A stretch of 64,000 nucleotides of DNA from Paractinoplanes abujensis. GTDB taxonomy: Bacteria > Actinomycetota > Actinomycetes > Mycobacteriales > Micromonosporaceae. The translations under genes were made by a program, and so were the position numbers. The stretch is taken from contig NZ_JACHMF010000001.1 in the NCBI RefSeq assembly GCF_014204895.1, forward strand, positions 3,286,001-3,350,000. The letters run 5' to 3'. Every line of letters begins with the position of its first letter. Within the stretch, counting starts at the first letter, position 1. Positions 19,086 to 26,964 of this stretch are shown here, piece by piece. Under the pieces are notes generated by a model. That model was not told the origin of the DNA. It was given only the letters and a program-made list of their open reading frames with translations, and did no database searches.

Positions 19086-20525
19086 TCAGACCTCTGGGCC
19101 GGCTTCGGCAGGCGTTTCGGGGGCCGTCGTGGCCGGCGGGGTGGTCGGGTCGGGCGGCGGCGTCGTGGGCTGGGTGGTGGGGTCGACCGGTGGGGTGGTC
19201 GGGTCGACCGGTGGGGTGGTCGGGGGCTGGGCCGGCGGCTGCTGCGGTGGCTTGGGCGTGGCCGGGGGCTTGGTCGGCTTCGCCGGTGGGGTGGTCGGCT
19301 TGGGTGAGGAGGGTGTGCCCTTGGGCGTGGCCGACGACGGGGTGTCGGTGGGGGTGAGCTTTTTGCGCACGGTCACCGTTTTTGTGTCGTTGGTCTGCCT
19401 GGTGCGCGTCGTCGGCAGTGGGGTCTGGGGCGCGGCGCTGGGCTTGGCCGACGTTGCGGGTGGGTCCACGGCTTCGATCGCGGCTTCTGCTTCCCTGCCG
19501 CCGGGGGTGGCGGTGCCGTTGAGCAGTTGCACGCCGATGATGCTGAGGATTGCCGTTACTACCGCGGCTGAGCCGATCACCGTCACGCGACGGCGGGAGC
19601 GGCGGCGCGCGGCCGGGGCGGCCGGCGAGACCGCGGCGTGATAGCGGACCGGTGACAGGGCCGGACGGACTGGTGTAACGGCGGGGGTTGCGGCGGGCGG
19701 GAGGCCCAGGCGGACCGGCGCGAAAGCGGGGCGGGCCAGAGGGGCCGTGTGGCCGAGGCGGCGCAGGGTTTCGGCGATGTCGTTGGCTGTGGGGCGGTTG
19801 GCCGGGTCTTCGGCGGTGCAGGCCTCGTAGAGGCGGACCAGGTCGCGGGGCAGCCCGGCCAGGCGGGGCAGGCGTGGGGCGGGGCGGCCGTGGCGGGTAG
19901 CCAGCACGGCCCCCAGGGTTTCGCCGGGCCAGGCCTTGGCGCCGGTCAGAGCCTCGAACAGGACCAGGCCCAGCGCGTAGACGTCACCGGCGGGGTAAGT
20001 GGGCTCGCCGAGGAGTTGTTCGGGGGCCACGTAGGCGGGGCTGCCCCAGAGGGCGCCGCCGCCCGAGCCGGCGACGGCGGCGATGCCGAAATCGAGCACC
20101 TTCACGCCGTCGGAGGTGAGCATGATGTTGCGCGGGTTGACGTCGCGGTGGACCAGGTCCTGCGCGTGGGCGGCGGCCAGCGCGCCCGCGGTCTCGGCGC
20201 CCAGTTCGGCGGCCCGGCGCCAGCGCTGGGCGCCCGTGCGGGCGATACGGTCGGCCAGGGTCTCGCCGCCGACGAACTCCATGACCAGATAAGGCGTACG
20301 CTCGTCGCCCTCGAGAAGCTCGCCGTAGTCGTAGACCTGCGCGATGTTGGGGTGGCTGAGGCCGGCCGCCGTGCGCGCCTCGCGCAGCACCTCGGTGGCG
20401 GAGCCGTCGAACATCTTGATGGCCACGGGCCGCTTCAACACGGTGTCGAAGCCGTAGCGCACCACGGAGTTGCCGCCGTGACCGAGGGCCTCACCCACCC
20501 GGTAACGCCCCGCCAGCTTTTGCAC
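19086..20525 (-). CDS. PknB-type Ser/Thr protein kinase with transmembrane segment and Pro/Thr-rich outer tail
   Basis: A 479-residue membrane kinase: catalytic domain about 1-270 with a Gly loop (LGHGGNSVV, 14-22), the ATP lysine K37, HRD at 126-128, DFG at 145-147 and APE. The catalytic loop reads HRDVNPRN, so the usual lysine two residues after HRD is replaced by Asn130, which may lower or alter activity. A linker leads to one membrane helix (VIGSAAVVTAILSIIGVQLL) and an external tail of TPPVDP-like repeats, without PASTA domains. The DNA coding for the tail has 21-bp near-identical units. GTG 20525 has GGGGAGG upstream. Flanked on both sides by non-coding repeats. Confidence 0.9.
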   Translation of the reverse strand: MQKLAGRYRVGEALGHGGNSVVRYGFDTVLKRPVAIKMFDGSATEVLREARTAAGLSHPNIAQVYDYGELLEGDERTPYLVMEFVGGETLADRIARTGAQRWRRAAELGAETAGALAAAHAQDLVHRDVNPRNIMLTSDGVKVLDFGIAAVAGSGGGALWGSPAYVAPEQLLGEPTYPAGDVYALGLVLFEALTGAKAWPGETLGAVLATRHGRPAPRLPRLAGLPRDLVRLYEACTAEDPANRPTANDIAETLRRLGHTAPLARPAFAPVRLGLPPAATPAVTPVRPALSPVRYHAAVSPAAPAARRRSRRRVTVIGSAAVVTAILSIIGVQLLNGTATPGGREAEAAIEAVDPPATSAKPSAAPQTPLPTTRTRQTNDTKTVTVRKKLTPTDTPSSATPKGTPSSPKPTTPPAKPTKPPATPKPPQQPPAQPPTTPPVDPTTPPVDPTTQPTTPPPDPTTPPATTAPETPAEAGPEV

Positions 20526-20686
20526 TGCGACCTCCCCGATGGCCGCCGCGGCGAGCCGCCGCCGGGACCATGATCGTGCGCGCAGCATACCCGGCCCGTA
20601 CGACAGAAAAACGTTGCTGTGACCGCCCGCACCGGGCGGAAGGAGCACCGATCCGCAAAACGGTCAGTCCACATCGGAGCTACGGC

Positions 20687-21048
20687 TCAGATGCCGAGAT
20701 CCTCCGACGTCGGGGCGGACTGGATGGTTTGGCGGCGACCTCGTAGAGCTCGGCCGGCAGCAGCGGCTCGAGCTCCTCGACGGTGTCGGCGACGGCGAAC
20801 ATGGCCTGGGCCGGGGTGCGCATTTAGGCCTGCCCCGGTGACCAGTCGCCGATCCAGCCGCGCCGGCCGGCGGACCAATTGCGGCTGTGCATGGCGCCCG
20901 GCCCGACCGGGCTGTGCATCTCCGAGCGGGCGTGATGCACCGCGAAGCGACCCTTGGCTGTGCGGAACAGCGTGTACGTCTTTTCGCCCTCGCTGGTCGA
21001 GGAGGTCCACTGGCCCAAGCCGACCCCGAGGAACCGCTTGATCGAGAC
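20687..21048 (-). pseudogene. Broken EXLDI-like protein gene
   Basis: On the minus strand a coherent piece begins VSIKRFLGVGLGQW, continues YTLFRTAKGRFAVHHARS and RRGWIGDWSPGQA, then meets an in-frame TAA at 20824-20826. The same frame resumes with MFAVADTVEELEPLLPAEL; one frame-shift later the sequence ends SEDLGI. This order of blocks, ending in an ExLxI-type tail, matches my memory of the actinobacterial EXLDI family. The expected N-terminal half is missing and replaced by the low-complexity repeat at 21050-21480. One stop, one frameshift and a lost 5' end make it a pseudogene. Confidence 0.55.
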
Positions 21049-21049
21049 C

Positions 21050-21480
21050 TGGGTGCGGGGCGCGGCACGGGGTACGGGACGCGGGGTGCGCGGTGCGGGG
21101 CAGGGGGCACGAGGCGCGGGATGCGCAGTGCGAGGCGCGGCGCGGCAAGGAGCGCGGGGCACGAGGCCTGGGGTGCGCAGTGCGGCGCTCGGCGCAGAGG
21201 GCGCGGGGTGCGGCGCTCGGCGCAGAGGGCGCGGGGTGCGCAGTGCGAGGCGCGGCGCGAAGCACAGGGCGCGGGGCGCGGGGCGCGAAGTGCGCGGTGC
21301 GCGGCAGGGAGCGCGGGGCACGAGGCCCGGGGTGCGCGGTGCGGCGTTCGGGGCAGAGGGCGCGGGGTGCGCGGGGCGGGGCAGGGGGGCACGAGGCGCG
21401 GGGTGCGCGGTGCGAGGTGCGAGGCGCGATACGAGGCAAGGGGCAAGGAGCGAGGGGCAACCCGGCGACCCGCAGCAGAC
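21050..21480. repeat. Purine-skewed low-complexity GC repeat block
   Basis: The plus strand consists almost only of G, C and A in words such as GCGCGGGGTGCGC and GCACGAGGC, with a unit of about 63 bp (starting GAGCGCGGGGCACGAGGC) near 21150 and again near 21309. Thymine is scarce, so all frames stay open for hundreds of bases, giving apparent Pro/Ala/Arg proteins on the minus strand that are not real genes. Confidence 0.75.
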
Positions 21481-21504
21481 GGCCGACGAGACACCAAGTG
21501 CCAC

Positions 21505-21590
21505 CACTTCAAGATAATTGATGTTGATATTGAGAAAGTTAAGTTTCGAGGTTGGCCGATTACAGATATAGCGGTATACCTATGGGGCGG
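21505..21590 (+). promoter_or_regulatory. AT-rich island and promoter of the DUF2089 operon
   Basis: This 85-bp stretch (AAGATAATTGATGTTGATA and onward) is far richer in A/T than anything nearby. TTGGCC (21552-21557) and TATACC (21575-21580) are separated by 17 bp and could be -35 and -10, placing the transcription start between the ATG at 21582 and the TTG at 21615. The overlapping TTGAT repeats upstream could be a regulator site. Confidence 0.45.
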
Positions 21591-21614
21591 CAAACCATCG
21601 GAGAGGAGCCGGCG

Positions 21615-21995
21615 TTGGACTGGCAGGAGCTGACGGACCTGACCCACGGGCAGCCGTTCACGGTCGAGCGGGTTCGGCTGACCGGCAGCGGCATCGCGAT
21701 CGAGGGTGCGTTCGAGCCGCCCCAGCTGGCCCAGCTCGGCCTGGACGATCAGGTCTTCGTGGCCGCGTTCGTGCGGGCCCACGGCTCCATCAAGGAGATG
21801 GAACGGATCTTCGGGGTGAGCTACCCGACGATCAAGTCCCGGCTCAACCGGATCGCCGGCCGGCTCGACTTCGCGGAGCACGTCGACGGGACCGCGCCGG
21901 AGCCGGCACCGGCCGGGGCGGGCGTCATCGACCGGCTGCAACGGGGGGAGATCACCGCTCAGGAAGCCCTGGCCGAGCTGGAGCAACCCCGGTGA
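21615..21995 (+). CDS. DUF2089-type putative DNA-binding protein
   Basis: The core GAFEPPQLAQLGLDDQVFVAAFVRAHGSIKEMERIFGVSYPTIKSRLNRI matches the helix-turn-helix part of DUF2089, split here only for description. The zinc-ribbon N-terminus found in many homologues is absent. The C-terminus (DRLQRGEITAQEAL) is a short helical hairpin like the SHOCT-type segment in the third gene of the operon. TTG 21615 follows GGAGAGGAG with good spacing; ATG 21582 would lie at or before the likely transcription start. Probably a regulator of its own operon (inference). Confidence 0.75.
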   Translation: MDWQELTDLTHGQPFTVERVRLTGSGIAIEGAFEPPQLAQLGLDDQVFVAAFVRAHGSIKEMERIFGVSYPTIKSRLNRIAGRLDFAEHVDGTAPEPAPAGAGVIDRLQRGEITAQEALAELEQPR

Positions 21996-22252
21996 TCCCG
22001 CAGCTGGTGACCGTTCGCTACCGGCCGGAGGCCGACCTCCGGCACACCTGGTACGTGCCGGTCCTGCCGGTCACCTTGCTGCTGTCGCCGGTTCTGGTGC
22101 TCGCCCTGGTGGGTGGGCTGATCGCCTGCGTGGTCTTCCGGATCAATCCGGTGGCCGCGCTCTTGGGCCTCGGGCGTGTGGTGTGCGCGTTGCCGGGTGC
22201 CGTGTTCGACCTGGCCGACGGCCGGACGGCCGTCCAGGTGACCGTCAGATGA
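21992..22252 (+). CDS. Small two-helix membrane protein
   Basis: An 86-residue protein with one long hydrophobic region (about 22-50, likely one or two helices) and a second at about 53-73. The GTG overlaps the preceding stop as GTGA, so it is coupled to the DUF2089 gene. No family name is known to me; it is probably the membrane partner of the two soluble proteins encoded around it. Confidence 0.65.
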   Translation: MIPQLVTVRYRPEADLRHTWYVPVLPVTLLLSPVLVLALVGGLIACVVFRINPVAALLGLGRVVCALPGAVFDLADGRTAVQVTVR

Positions 22253-22264
22253 GGAGCCCGTCGC

Positions 22265-22699
22265 ATGAGCGAGCAACGCCGTCAGATCCTGCAGATGCTG
22301 GCCGAAGGCAAGGTCACCGCGGACGAGGCCGAGCGCCTCATCGACGCGCTGGCCCGGCAGCAGCAACCCGAGCCGCCGCCGGCGGCCTACGACCGGCCGA
22401 AGCGGCGGCCGAAGTATCTGCGCGTGGTGGTTCATTCGGAGGACAACGGCGCCGGTGAGGGGCCGAGCCGGATCAACATCCGGGTGCCGATCCAGTTGCT
22501 GCGGGCCGGCGTCAAGCTGGCCAGCCTCGTTCCGCCGCAGGCGCTGCACAAAGCCAACGCCGAGATGGCCAAGTCGGGCCTGCCGATCGACCTCACGCAG
22601 CTCAAGCCGGAGCAGTTGGAGGAGCTGGTCGACCAGCTCGACGAGGTCACCGTCGACGTCGACGACCCCGGCTCCAAGGTCCAGATCTTCGCGGAGTAG
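22265..22699 (+). CDS. SHOCT-like N-terminal domain protein (YvlB/LiaX-type head)
   Basis: A 144-residue acidic protein. Residues 1-35 (RRQILQMLAEGKVTADEAERLIDAL) form the helical hairpin common at the N-terminus of YvlB/LiaX-like envelope-stress proteins, followed by a Pro-rich linker and a domain with INIRVPIQLLRAGVKLASLVP and a Glu/Leu-rich helix (LKPEQLEELVDQL). It ends the three-gene operon, 12 bp after the membrane protein. The Firmicute relatives take part in cell-envelope stress responses; a similar role is only inferred. Confidence 0.75.
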   Translation: MSEQRRQILQMLAEGKVTADEAERLIDALARQQQPEPPPAAYDRPKRRPKYLRVVVHSEDNGAGEGPSRINIRVPIQLLRAGVKLASLVPPQALHKANAEMAKSGLPIDLTQLKPEQLEELVDQLDEVTVDVDDPGSKVQIFAE

Positions 22700-22753
22700 A
22701 GCGGAACAGCAGGGACAGGACGGTAGCGGTACAGGACGGAAGCGGGACAGGTC

Positions 22754-22810
22754 ATGCCGCGACGCCGCCCCGGCCGAGTGGCGACCGGGGCGGCGTTCAG
22801 GTTGCGGCAT
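22754..22810. terminator. Bidirectional nested hairpin terminator
   Basis: An inner perfect 11-bp stem (CGCCGCCCCGG at 22763-22773 with CCGGGGCGGCG at 22785-22795) sits inside an outer 7-bp stem (ATGCCGC at 22754, GCGGCAT ending 22810). It separates two converging genes and overlaps the stop codon of the minus-strand one. There is no U-run, as is usual in GC-rich actinobacteria. Confidence 0.8.
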
Positions 22811-23775
22811 TACTGCGGGGCCACGACCCACAGCAGCTGGTCGTCGACCACAACCGTCTCCCCCGAGGCGACGGTGATGATCTCGGCCGAGTCGTAGTCG
22901 GGCTTCTGGTGCGCGTACTGGCTGCCGTCGGCCGTACGGAACCGCACCTTGTAGTTGCCCGGCTCCAGCAGACCGCTGAAGTCGTAGGTGCCGTCGGCCG
23001 CCGTGGTGGTGTCCGACTGGTTGATGGTGTCGACGTTGATGAAGCTGACGTTCACGCCCCCGGCCGGCGCCCCCGCGGCGTCGGTCAGGCGGCCCGAGAT
23101 GCCGGCCGGGGCGGCGGCCCGGTCGGTCAGGCGGACGGTTTGGCCCGAGCGCACGAAGAACCGTGTGGCCTGGGCGTACTCGAAGGTGTGGGGTACGTAC
23201 TGGCTGAGCGCGCCGGCCTGGTAGCTGACGACGAACGTCTGGTTGGGCTGAACCCGCAGCCGGAAGGTGCCGTCGGCCTCGGTGAGCCCGGCGTGCTGGG
23301 ACGCGGTGTCCACGTTCGTCACGTTGACCGGCGCGCCGGCCAGCGGCTTGCCGTCGGTCGCGAGGAGCCGGCCGGCGAGGAAGCCCGTCGCGGTGACGAC
23401 GCTGTTGGCGGTCGTGGTGCGGTTCGCCCGCACCTGATAGGTCCGCGCCTGGTCGGGGTGGCTGACGCGCCCGGGCGCCCACTCCGACCAGCCGCCCAGA
23501 CCGATCCGGATCTTGTAGTTGCCGGCCTCGAGGCCGGAGACCGTGAACCGGCCCCGGCTGTCGGCCTGCAGTTCCTGAACGGCGTCGCTGGACGGGTTGA
23601 CGAAGACACCGATGACGGCGTCCGGGACGACGGCCCCGCGGGTGTCCCGGACGACGCCGGCGATGCTGCCGGTCGGGTCGGCGGCCAGGGCCGGTCCGGC
23701 CACGGTGGTCGCGGCGACGATCCCGGCCACGGTGGCGGCCAGAACCGAACGACGGCGTACTGCGTTGGACTGCAC
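22810..23775 (-). CDS. Secreted protein with three carboxypeptidase-regulatory-like (beta-sandwich) repeats
   Basis: A 321-residue exported protein: Sec signal peptide with cleavage after ALA (about residue 31), then three repeats of about 95 residues beginning GSIAGVVRDTRG, GFLAGRLLATDG and AGISGRLTDAAG, each with a DG/RGxFxxxxLxxGNY turn typical of CarboxypepD_reg-like prealbumin folds. Between repeats are segments with FVR/YQVR and a Tyr-rich Q-x-Y motif (SQYVPHTFEYAQA, SQYAHQKPDYDSAE). Such domains mediate adhesion or carbohydrate display. GTG 23775 has GGGAGA upstream. It is transcribed alone. Confidence 0.8.
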   Translation of the reverse strand: MQSNAVRRRSVLAATVAGIVAATTVAGPALAADPTGSIAGVVRDTRGAVVPDAVIGVFVNPSSDAVQELQADSRGRFTVSGLEAGNYKIRIGLGGWSEWAPGRVSHPDQARTYQVRANRTTTANSVVTATGFLAGRLLATDGKPLAGAPVNVTNVDTASQHAGLTEADGTFRLRVQPNQTFVVSYQAGALSQYVPHTFEYAQATRFFVRSGQTVRLTDRAAAPAGISGRLTDAAGAPAGGVNVSFINVDTINQSDTTTAADGTYDFSGLLEPGNYKVRFRTADGSQYAHQKPDYDSAEIITVASGETVVVDDQLLWVVAPQ

Positions 23776-23874
23776 GTAAGGTCTCCCTTGCGGTGTGTGA
23801 TGTGTGGGAGACGTTATTGAGGCTGTGCGGCCTTCCGCCGTACGGGGAAAGGGTTTGGCACGAAGCCAGGAGCA

Positions 23875-24303
23875 TCAAGCCTTGTGGACGGTCGACACCG
23901 GAGTACCGGTCTCCACAGTGCGGGTCACCGTGCACAAGCGGTCGTGCGACTGCTGGATCAGGCGCGGAACCACCGCCCGCGCGCGGTCACCCTCGGGGCC
24001 GGGCGGGAACTCGACGTCGAACTCCACTTCGAGGTTCTCCAGCCGGTTGCTGCCGGCCTCGTCGCGGATCTTGTCGCCGCGCACCCGGATCACGAACCGC
24101 GACGGCTCGGCGCGCCGGCTCACCACCAGGTCGACGTCGATGCCGGAGCAGCCACCGAGCGCGGCCAGCAGCAACTCGACCGGCGTGAAACGCTCGTCGT
24201 CACCGGTGCCGAGCGACATGCTGCCACCCCGTACGTTGCGGATCTCGTACGCGCCGACGCTGGTCCGCTCGATCTCGACCGACCGCTTTTTCTCGTCACT
24301 CAT
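23875..24303 (-). CDS. OsmC/Ohr-family protein
   Basis: A 142-residue protein with the family core FTPVELLLAALGGCSGIDV, containing the first redox cysteine, and a second cysteine in HDRLCTVTRTVETGTPV. OsmC-like enzymes reduce organic and fatty-acid hydroperoxides through this cysteine pair using a dithiol partner. The ATG at 24303 is the usual family start, though its ribosome site is weak. It stands alone. Confidence 0.88.
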   Translation of the reverse strand: MSDEKKRSVEIERTSVGAYEIRNVRGGSMSLGTGDDERFTPVELLLAALGGCSGIDVDLVVSRRAEPSRFVIRVRGDKIRDEAGSNRLENLEVEFDVEFPPGPEGDRARAVVPRLIQQSHDRLCTVTRTVETGTPVSTVHKA

Positions 24304-24378
24304 GCCCGCCGACGCTACGCGACCGGGTTGGCACATCCGCGTGCGTGTCAGGCCCGAGCGAACGGGTAGGCGGACCTT

Positions 24379-25512
24379 GTGGCTGCTCATCGCGCTGCCC
24401 GTTTGCTGCTGCTGGCCTGCCTGGCCGGGGTGGCCTACGTCGCGCTGAGCCTTTTCGACAATGCCGCCCGAGCCGACGACGTCGTTCCCGGCCCCCTTTC
24501 CCGTACGCCGGTGGGCGGCGTCACGCAGTCCGCGCGGTCACCGGAGGCACGCAAAACCGTCGCGCGCGTGGCCGAGGTGGGAAAGACGCCGAGTCCGGTA
24601 AAGCGCGGGCCGGACGTGCGAAAGGCGCACGGGACGGTGGCGCGCGCGCCGGTCGTGCGAAAGGCGCACAAGACGGCGACGCGCGGGCCGGTGGTGCGAA
24701 AGACCTTTGCGCCTGGCTCGGCGGCGGGTAAGGCCGAACCGCGAAGAATCGTCGCTCGCACGTCCGGGAAGACCGCGACGCGCGGATCAGCGACGCAGCC
24801 GGTGAAGGTCCTTCACCGCGCGGCCGGCGCCACCTCGACGGTACGGCCTAAAGCTCTGCCACGTGTCCGGCAGACGGTGCGATCGGTCGCGGGCGAACCG
24901 AACCGGGCCGCCGCGACGATCGTCGAACGCGCAGCCTCGGCGACCGGGGCGGTGGTGCGGAAAGCGCTCGACCCGCACGCCGTCCTCTCCCCAGCCCACG
25001 TGGGCAGATCTCCAAGGCTCGGTTCGCCTCCTGCCCGGACGGTGCTCGGCCTGAGGCGTCCGGTGACGCTCGATCCGCCCGTCGCGGGTGCCCGACCGGC
25101 GCTCCCGCGGTCGCCTGCGGTCGCCGCCACGCCGGAGTTCGGTGTCCCGGCAGTGCCGCAGCGTCCTGGCCTGTCCGTCCCGACGGCGTCGCCGCGACAC
25201 ACCCCGGCGCTGCGGCAGAGAGTAGTGCCGGCGACGGCCGGGACGTTCGCTCAGCCGAGCGTCGCCGAGGCGCCCTCGGCGCGGGGCGCCCGCTCCGGTC
25301 AACGACCGGTCGCTCCCGCCCCGCACTCCCCCGGCCGGCCGGACGACCAGGCCGGCGCCGGGCACCTGCGCGACGCCGGTGGTGGCGCCGCGCCGCCGAC
25401 GGGCACCGTCCCGTCGTCGTGGCGGCCGCAGATCGCCGCGGCCGAAGCCGATCTACCCGCGGACGTCGTCGCTTACGGGCGCACTGTTCGCTACAGCGGT
25501 CCTCCCAGCTGA
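24379..25512 (+). CDS. Exported basic repeat protein of unknown function
   Basis: A 377-residue protein with one N-terminal hydrophobic segment (ARLLLLACLAGVAYVALSLF) ending near ARA-DD, which could be a signal peptide or anchor. The mature part is rich in Arg, Lys, Ala, Pro and Thr with irregular repeats of VRKAH/VRKT and TATRG between residues 55 and 120, then Pro-rich sequence with no predicted fold. There is no Cys after the signal. No family is known to me. It lies upstream of an unusual LuxR-type regulator, 120 bp away on the same strand. The strand choice rests on the signal-like start and length. Confidence 0.6.
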   Translation: MAAHRAARLLLLACLAGVAYVALSLFDNAARADDVVPGPLSRTPVGGVTQSARSPEARKTVARVAEVGKTPSPVKRGPDVRKAHGTVARAPVVRKAHKTATRGPVVRKTFAPGSAAGKAEPRRIVARTSGKTATRGSATQPVKVLHRAAGATSTVRPKALPRVRQTVRSVAGEPNRAAATIVERAASATGAVVRKALDPHAVLSPAHVGRSPRLGSPPARTVLGLRRPVTLDPPVAGARPALPRSPAVAATPEFGVPAVPQRPGLSVPTASPRHTPALRQRVVPATAGTFAQPSVAEAPSARGARSGQRPVAPAPHSPGRPDDQAGAGHLRDAGGGAAPPTGTVPSSWRPQIAAAEADLPADVVAYGRTVRYSGPPS

Positions 25513-25632
25513 TTGCGCGGTCCGGAATCGGGCCGTCACCGGTGCCCAGACCCGGTGGTGGCCATCGGCCGGCCTCCGCGAACCCGAGGACGCCGGCCTT
25601 CCCTCCGCGACTTTCCTGGCTGGGAGGCCACC

Positions 25633-26226
25633 GTGATCCGCGTTTTGCTCGTCGAACCCATGAATCTGCTGCGCGGCGCTCTGACCGCGGCCCTGTCGGA
25701 GGAGGAGGACTTCTCCGTCGTCGGCGGGCGGAGCCGCCTGGCCGAGGCGGTGGACCTGGCCCGGGCGGTGCCGCCGGACGTGGCCGTCGTCAACGTCGGC
25801 CTGCTGACCGGGGACGGTCTGCGCCTGCTGGCCCGGCTGGGCTGCGCCACGCTGGTGGTGGCCGGTCCGGAGGCCCGGGCCCGGGTCAACCGCGCGCTCG
25901 ACATGCCCGTGGGCGGGGTGGTGAGCACGGACGCCGGGCCCGCGGACCTGGCGCGGGCCATCCGCCGGCTGATGCGGGGCGAACGGGTCATCGACGCCGG
26001 CCTGGCCGTGGCCATGGTGGCCGCGCCGCGCAGCCCGCTGTCGGAGCGTGAGCTGCACGTGCTCAGCGTGGCGGCCTCGGGGGTGCCCGCGGCGGAGGTC
26101 GCGGCGACGCTCAACCTGACCGCGGGCACGGTCCGCAACTACATCTCGGTGATTCTGCGCAAGACGGGGGCCCGCAACCGGCTCGAGGCCGTACGGCTGG
26201 CCGAGCACGCGGGCTGGCTGCAGTGA
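25633..26226 (+). CDS. LuxR/NarL-type regulator with a degenerate receiver domain
   Basis: The C-terminal GerE helix-turn-helix is normal (LSERELHVLSVAASGVPAAEVA, TVRNYISVILRKTGARNRLEA). The receiver-like N-terminus keeps the fold but lacks the chemistry: the phospho-acceptor position is Asn54 (VAVVNVGLL), the acidic pocket is reduced to Glu8 (LLVEP), and the switch lysine is replaced (VVSTDAG). It therefore probably works without phosphorylation, perhaps by ligand or protein binding. GTG 25633 has GGGAGG upstream. No kinase gene is nearby. Confidence 0.85.
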   Translation: MIRVLLVEPMNLLRGALTAALSEEEDFSVVGGRSRLAEAVDLARAVPPDVAVVNVGLLTGDGLRLLARLGCATLVVAGPEARARVNRALDMPVGGVVSTDAGPADLARAIRRLMRGERVIDAGLAVAMVAAPRSPLSERELHVLSVAASGVPAAEVAATLNLTAGTVRNYISVILRKTGARNRLEAVRLAEHAGWLQ

Positions 26227-26335
26227 TCGTGACTGATGTCAGGTCAGTCGATGACACCGCTCACTGGGACGGGAACCGGCAGACATCCAGGCTTATCGGT
26301 GGAAGTCACACCAATCCTGATCACCAGGAGGAACG

Positions 26336-26899
26336 ATGACACACCGGCAACGAATCTCGATGATCGTCGTGGCGGTGGCCGCCGCGCTGGGGCTCGCCTC
26401 CGCCGGCGCCGGCGCCGCGTCCGCCGCCCCGGTCACCCGGGCGCCCGCTCCGGTCGCCGCGGCCGTGCCCAGCGCCCCGGTCACCGGCACGTTCACCGAC
26501 GCGGCCGGGGGCACCGGCACCTTCACCGGCACCTTCACCCCTGCGAAGTTCGTGGCGCAGAACGGCGACCTGCTGGCCACCGGGAAACTGACCGGCACGC
26601 TGACCGACTCGTCGGGCACCGCGCTGGGCACGGTCGACCAGTCCGTCAACGCGCCGGTCGCGATCGCGCAGGCGACCTGCCGGGTGCTGGACCTCGTGCT
26701 CGGCCCGCTGCACCTCGACCTGCTCGGCCTGACTGTCGACCTCAACCAGCTGCACCTGGTGATCAACGCGGTGCCGGGCCCGGGCAACCTGCTCGGCAAC
26801 CTGTTGTGCGCGATCGCCGGCCTGCTCGACCCGGTGCCCGGCGCCGGCGCGCTGGCCGCGCTGCTCACCGTCCTGCTCGCCCTGCTCGGTCAGCTCTGA
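26336..26899 (+). CDS. Small secreted protein of a conserved actinobacterial family
   Basis: A 187-residue protein with a Sec signal peptide (cleavage near ASA-AP, about residue 31), an Ala/Pro-rich spacer, a beta-rich part with GTFT repeats, and a hydrophobic Leu/Gly-rich C-terminal half containing two cysteines in CRVLDLVLGPLHLDLLGL and LLGNLLCAIAGLLD. I remember this pattern in many streptomycete and Actinoplanes secreted proteins of unknown function. The ribosome site AGGAGGAACG is near-perfect, suggesting high expression. A strong hairpin follows. Confidence 0.75.
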   Translation: MTHRQRISMIVVAVAAALGLASAGAGAASAAPVTRAPAPVAAAVPSAPVTGTFTDAAGGTGTFTGTFTPAKFVAQNGDLLATGKLTGTLTDSSGTALGTVDQSVNAPVAIAQATCRVLDLVLGPLHLDLLGLTVDLNQLHLVINAVPGPGNLLGNLLCAIAGLLDPVPGAGALAALLTVLLALLGQL

Positions 26900-26911
26900 C
26901 CCGCACAGGCA

Positions 26912-26942
26912 GGAGCCGCGCCCGACCCCCGGGCGCGGCTCC
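26912..26942. terminator. Perfect 12-bp stem terminator
   Basis: GGAGCCGCGCCC pairs exactly with GGGCGCGGCTCC around a 7-base loop. It lies 13 bp after the secreted-protein stop and 23 bp before the converging glucanase stop, so it likely serves both directions. Confidence 0.88.
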
Positions 26943-26964
26943 GTCGCGCTTCACGATCGAACGG

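Noticed and set aside
20687..21507. Pro/Ala/Arg-rich proteins on the minus strand
   Set aside because: Result of a T-poor repeat that keeps all frames open; only the last third resembles a protein, and it is broken.
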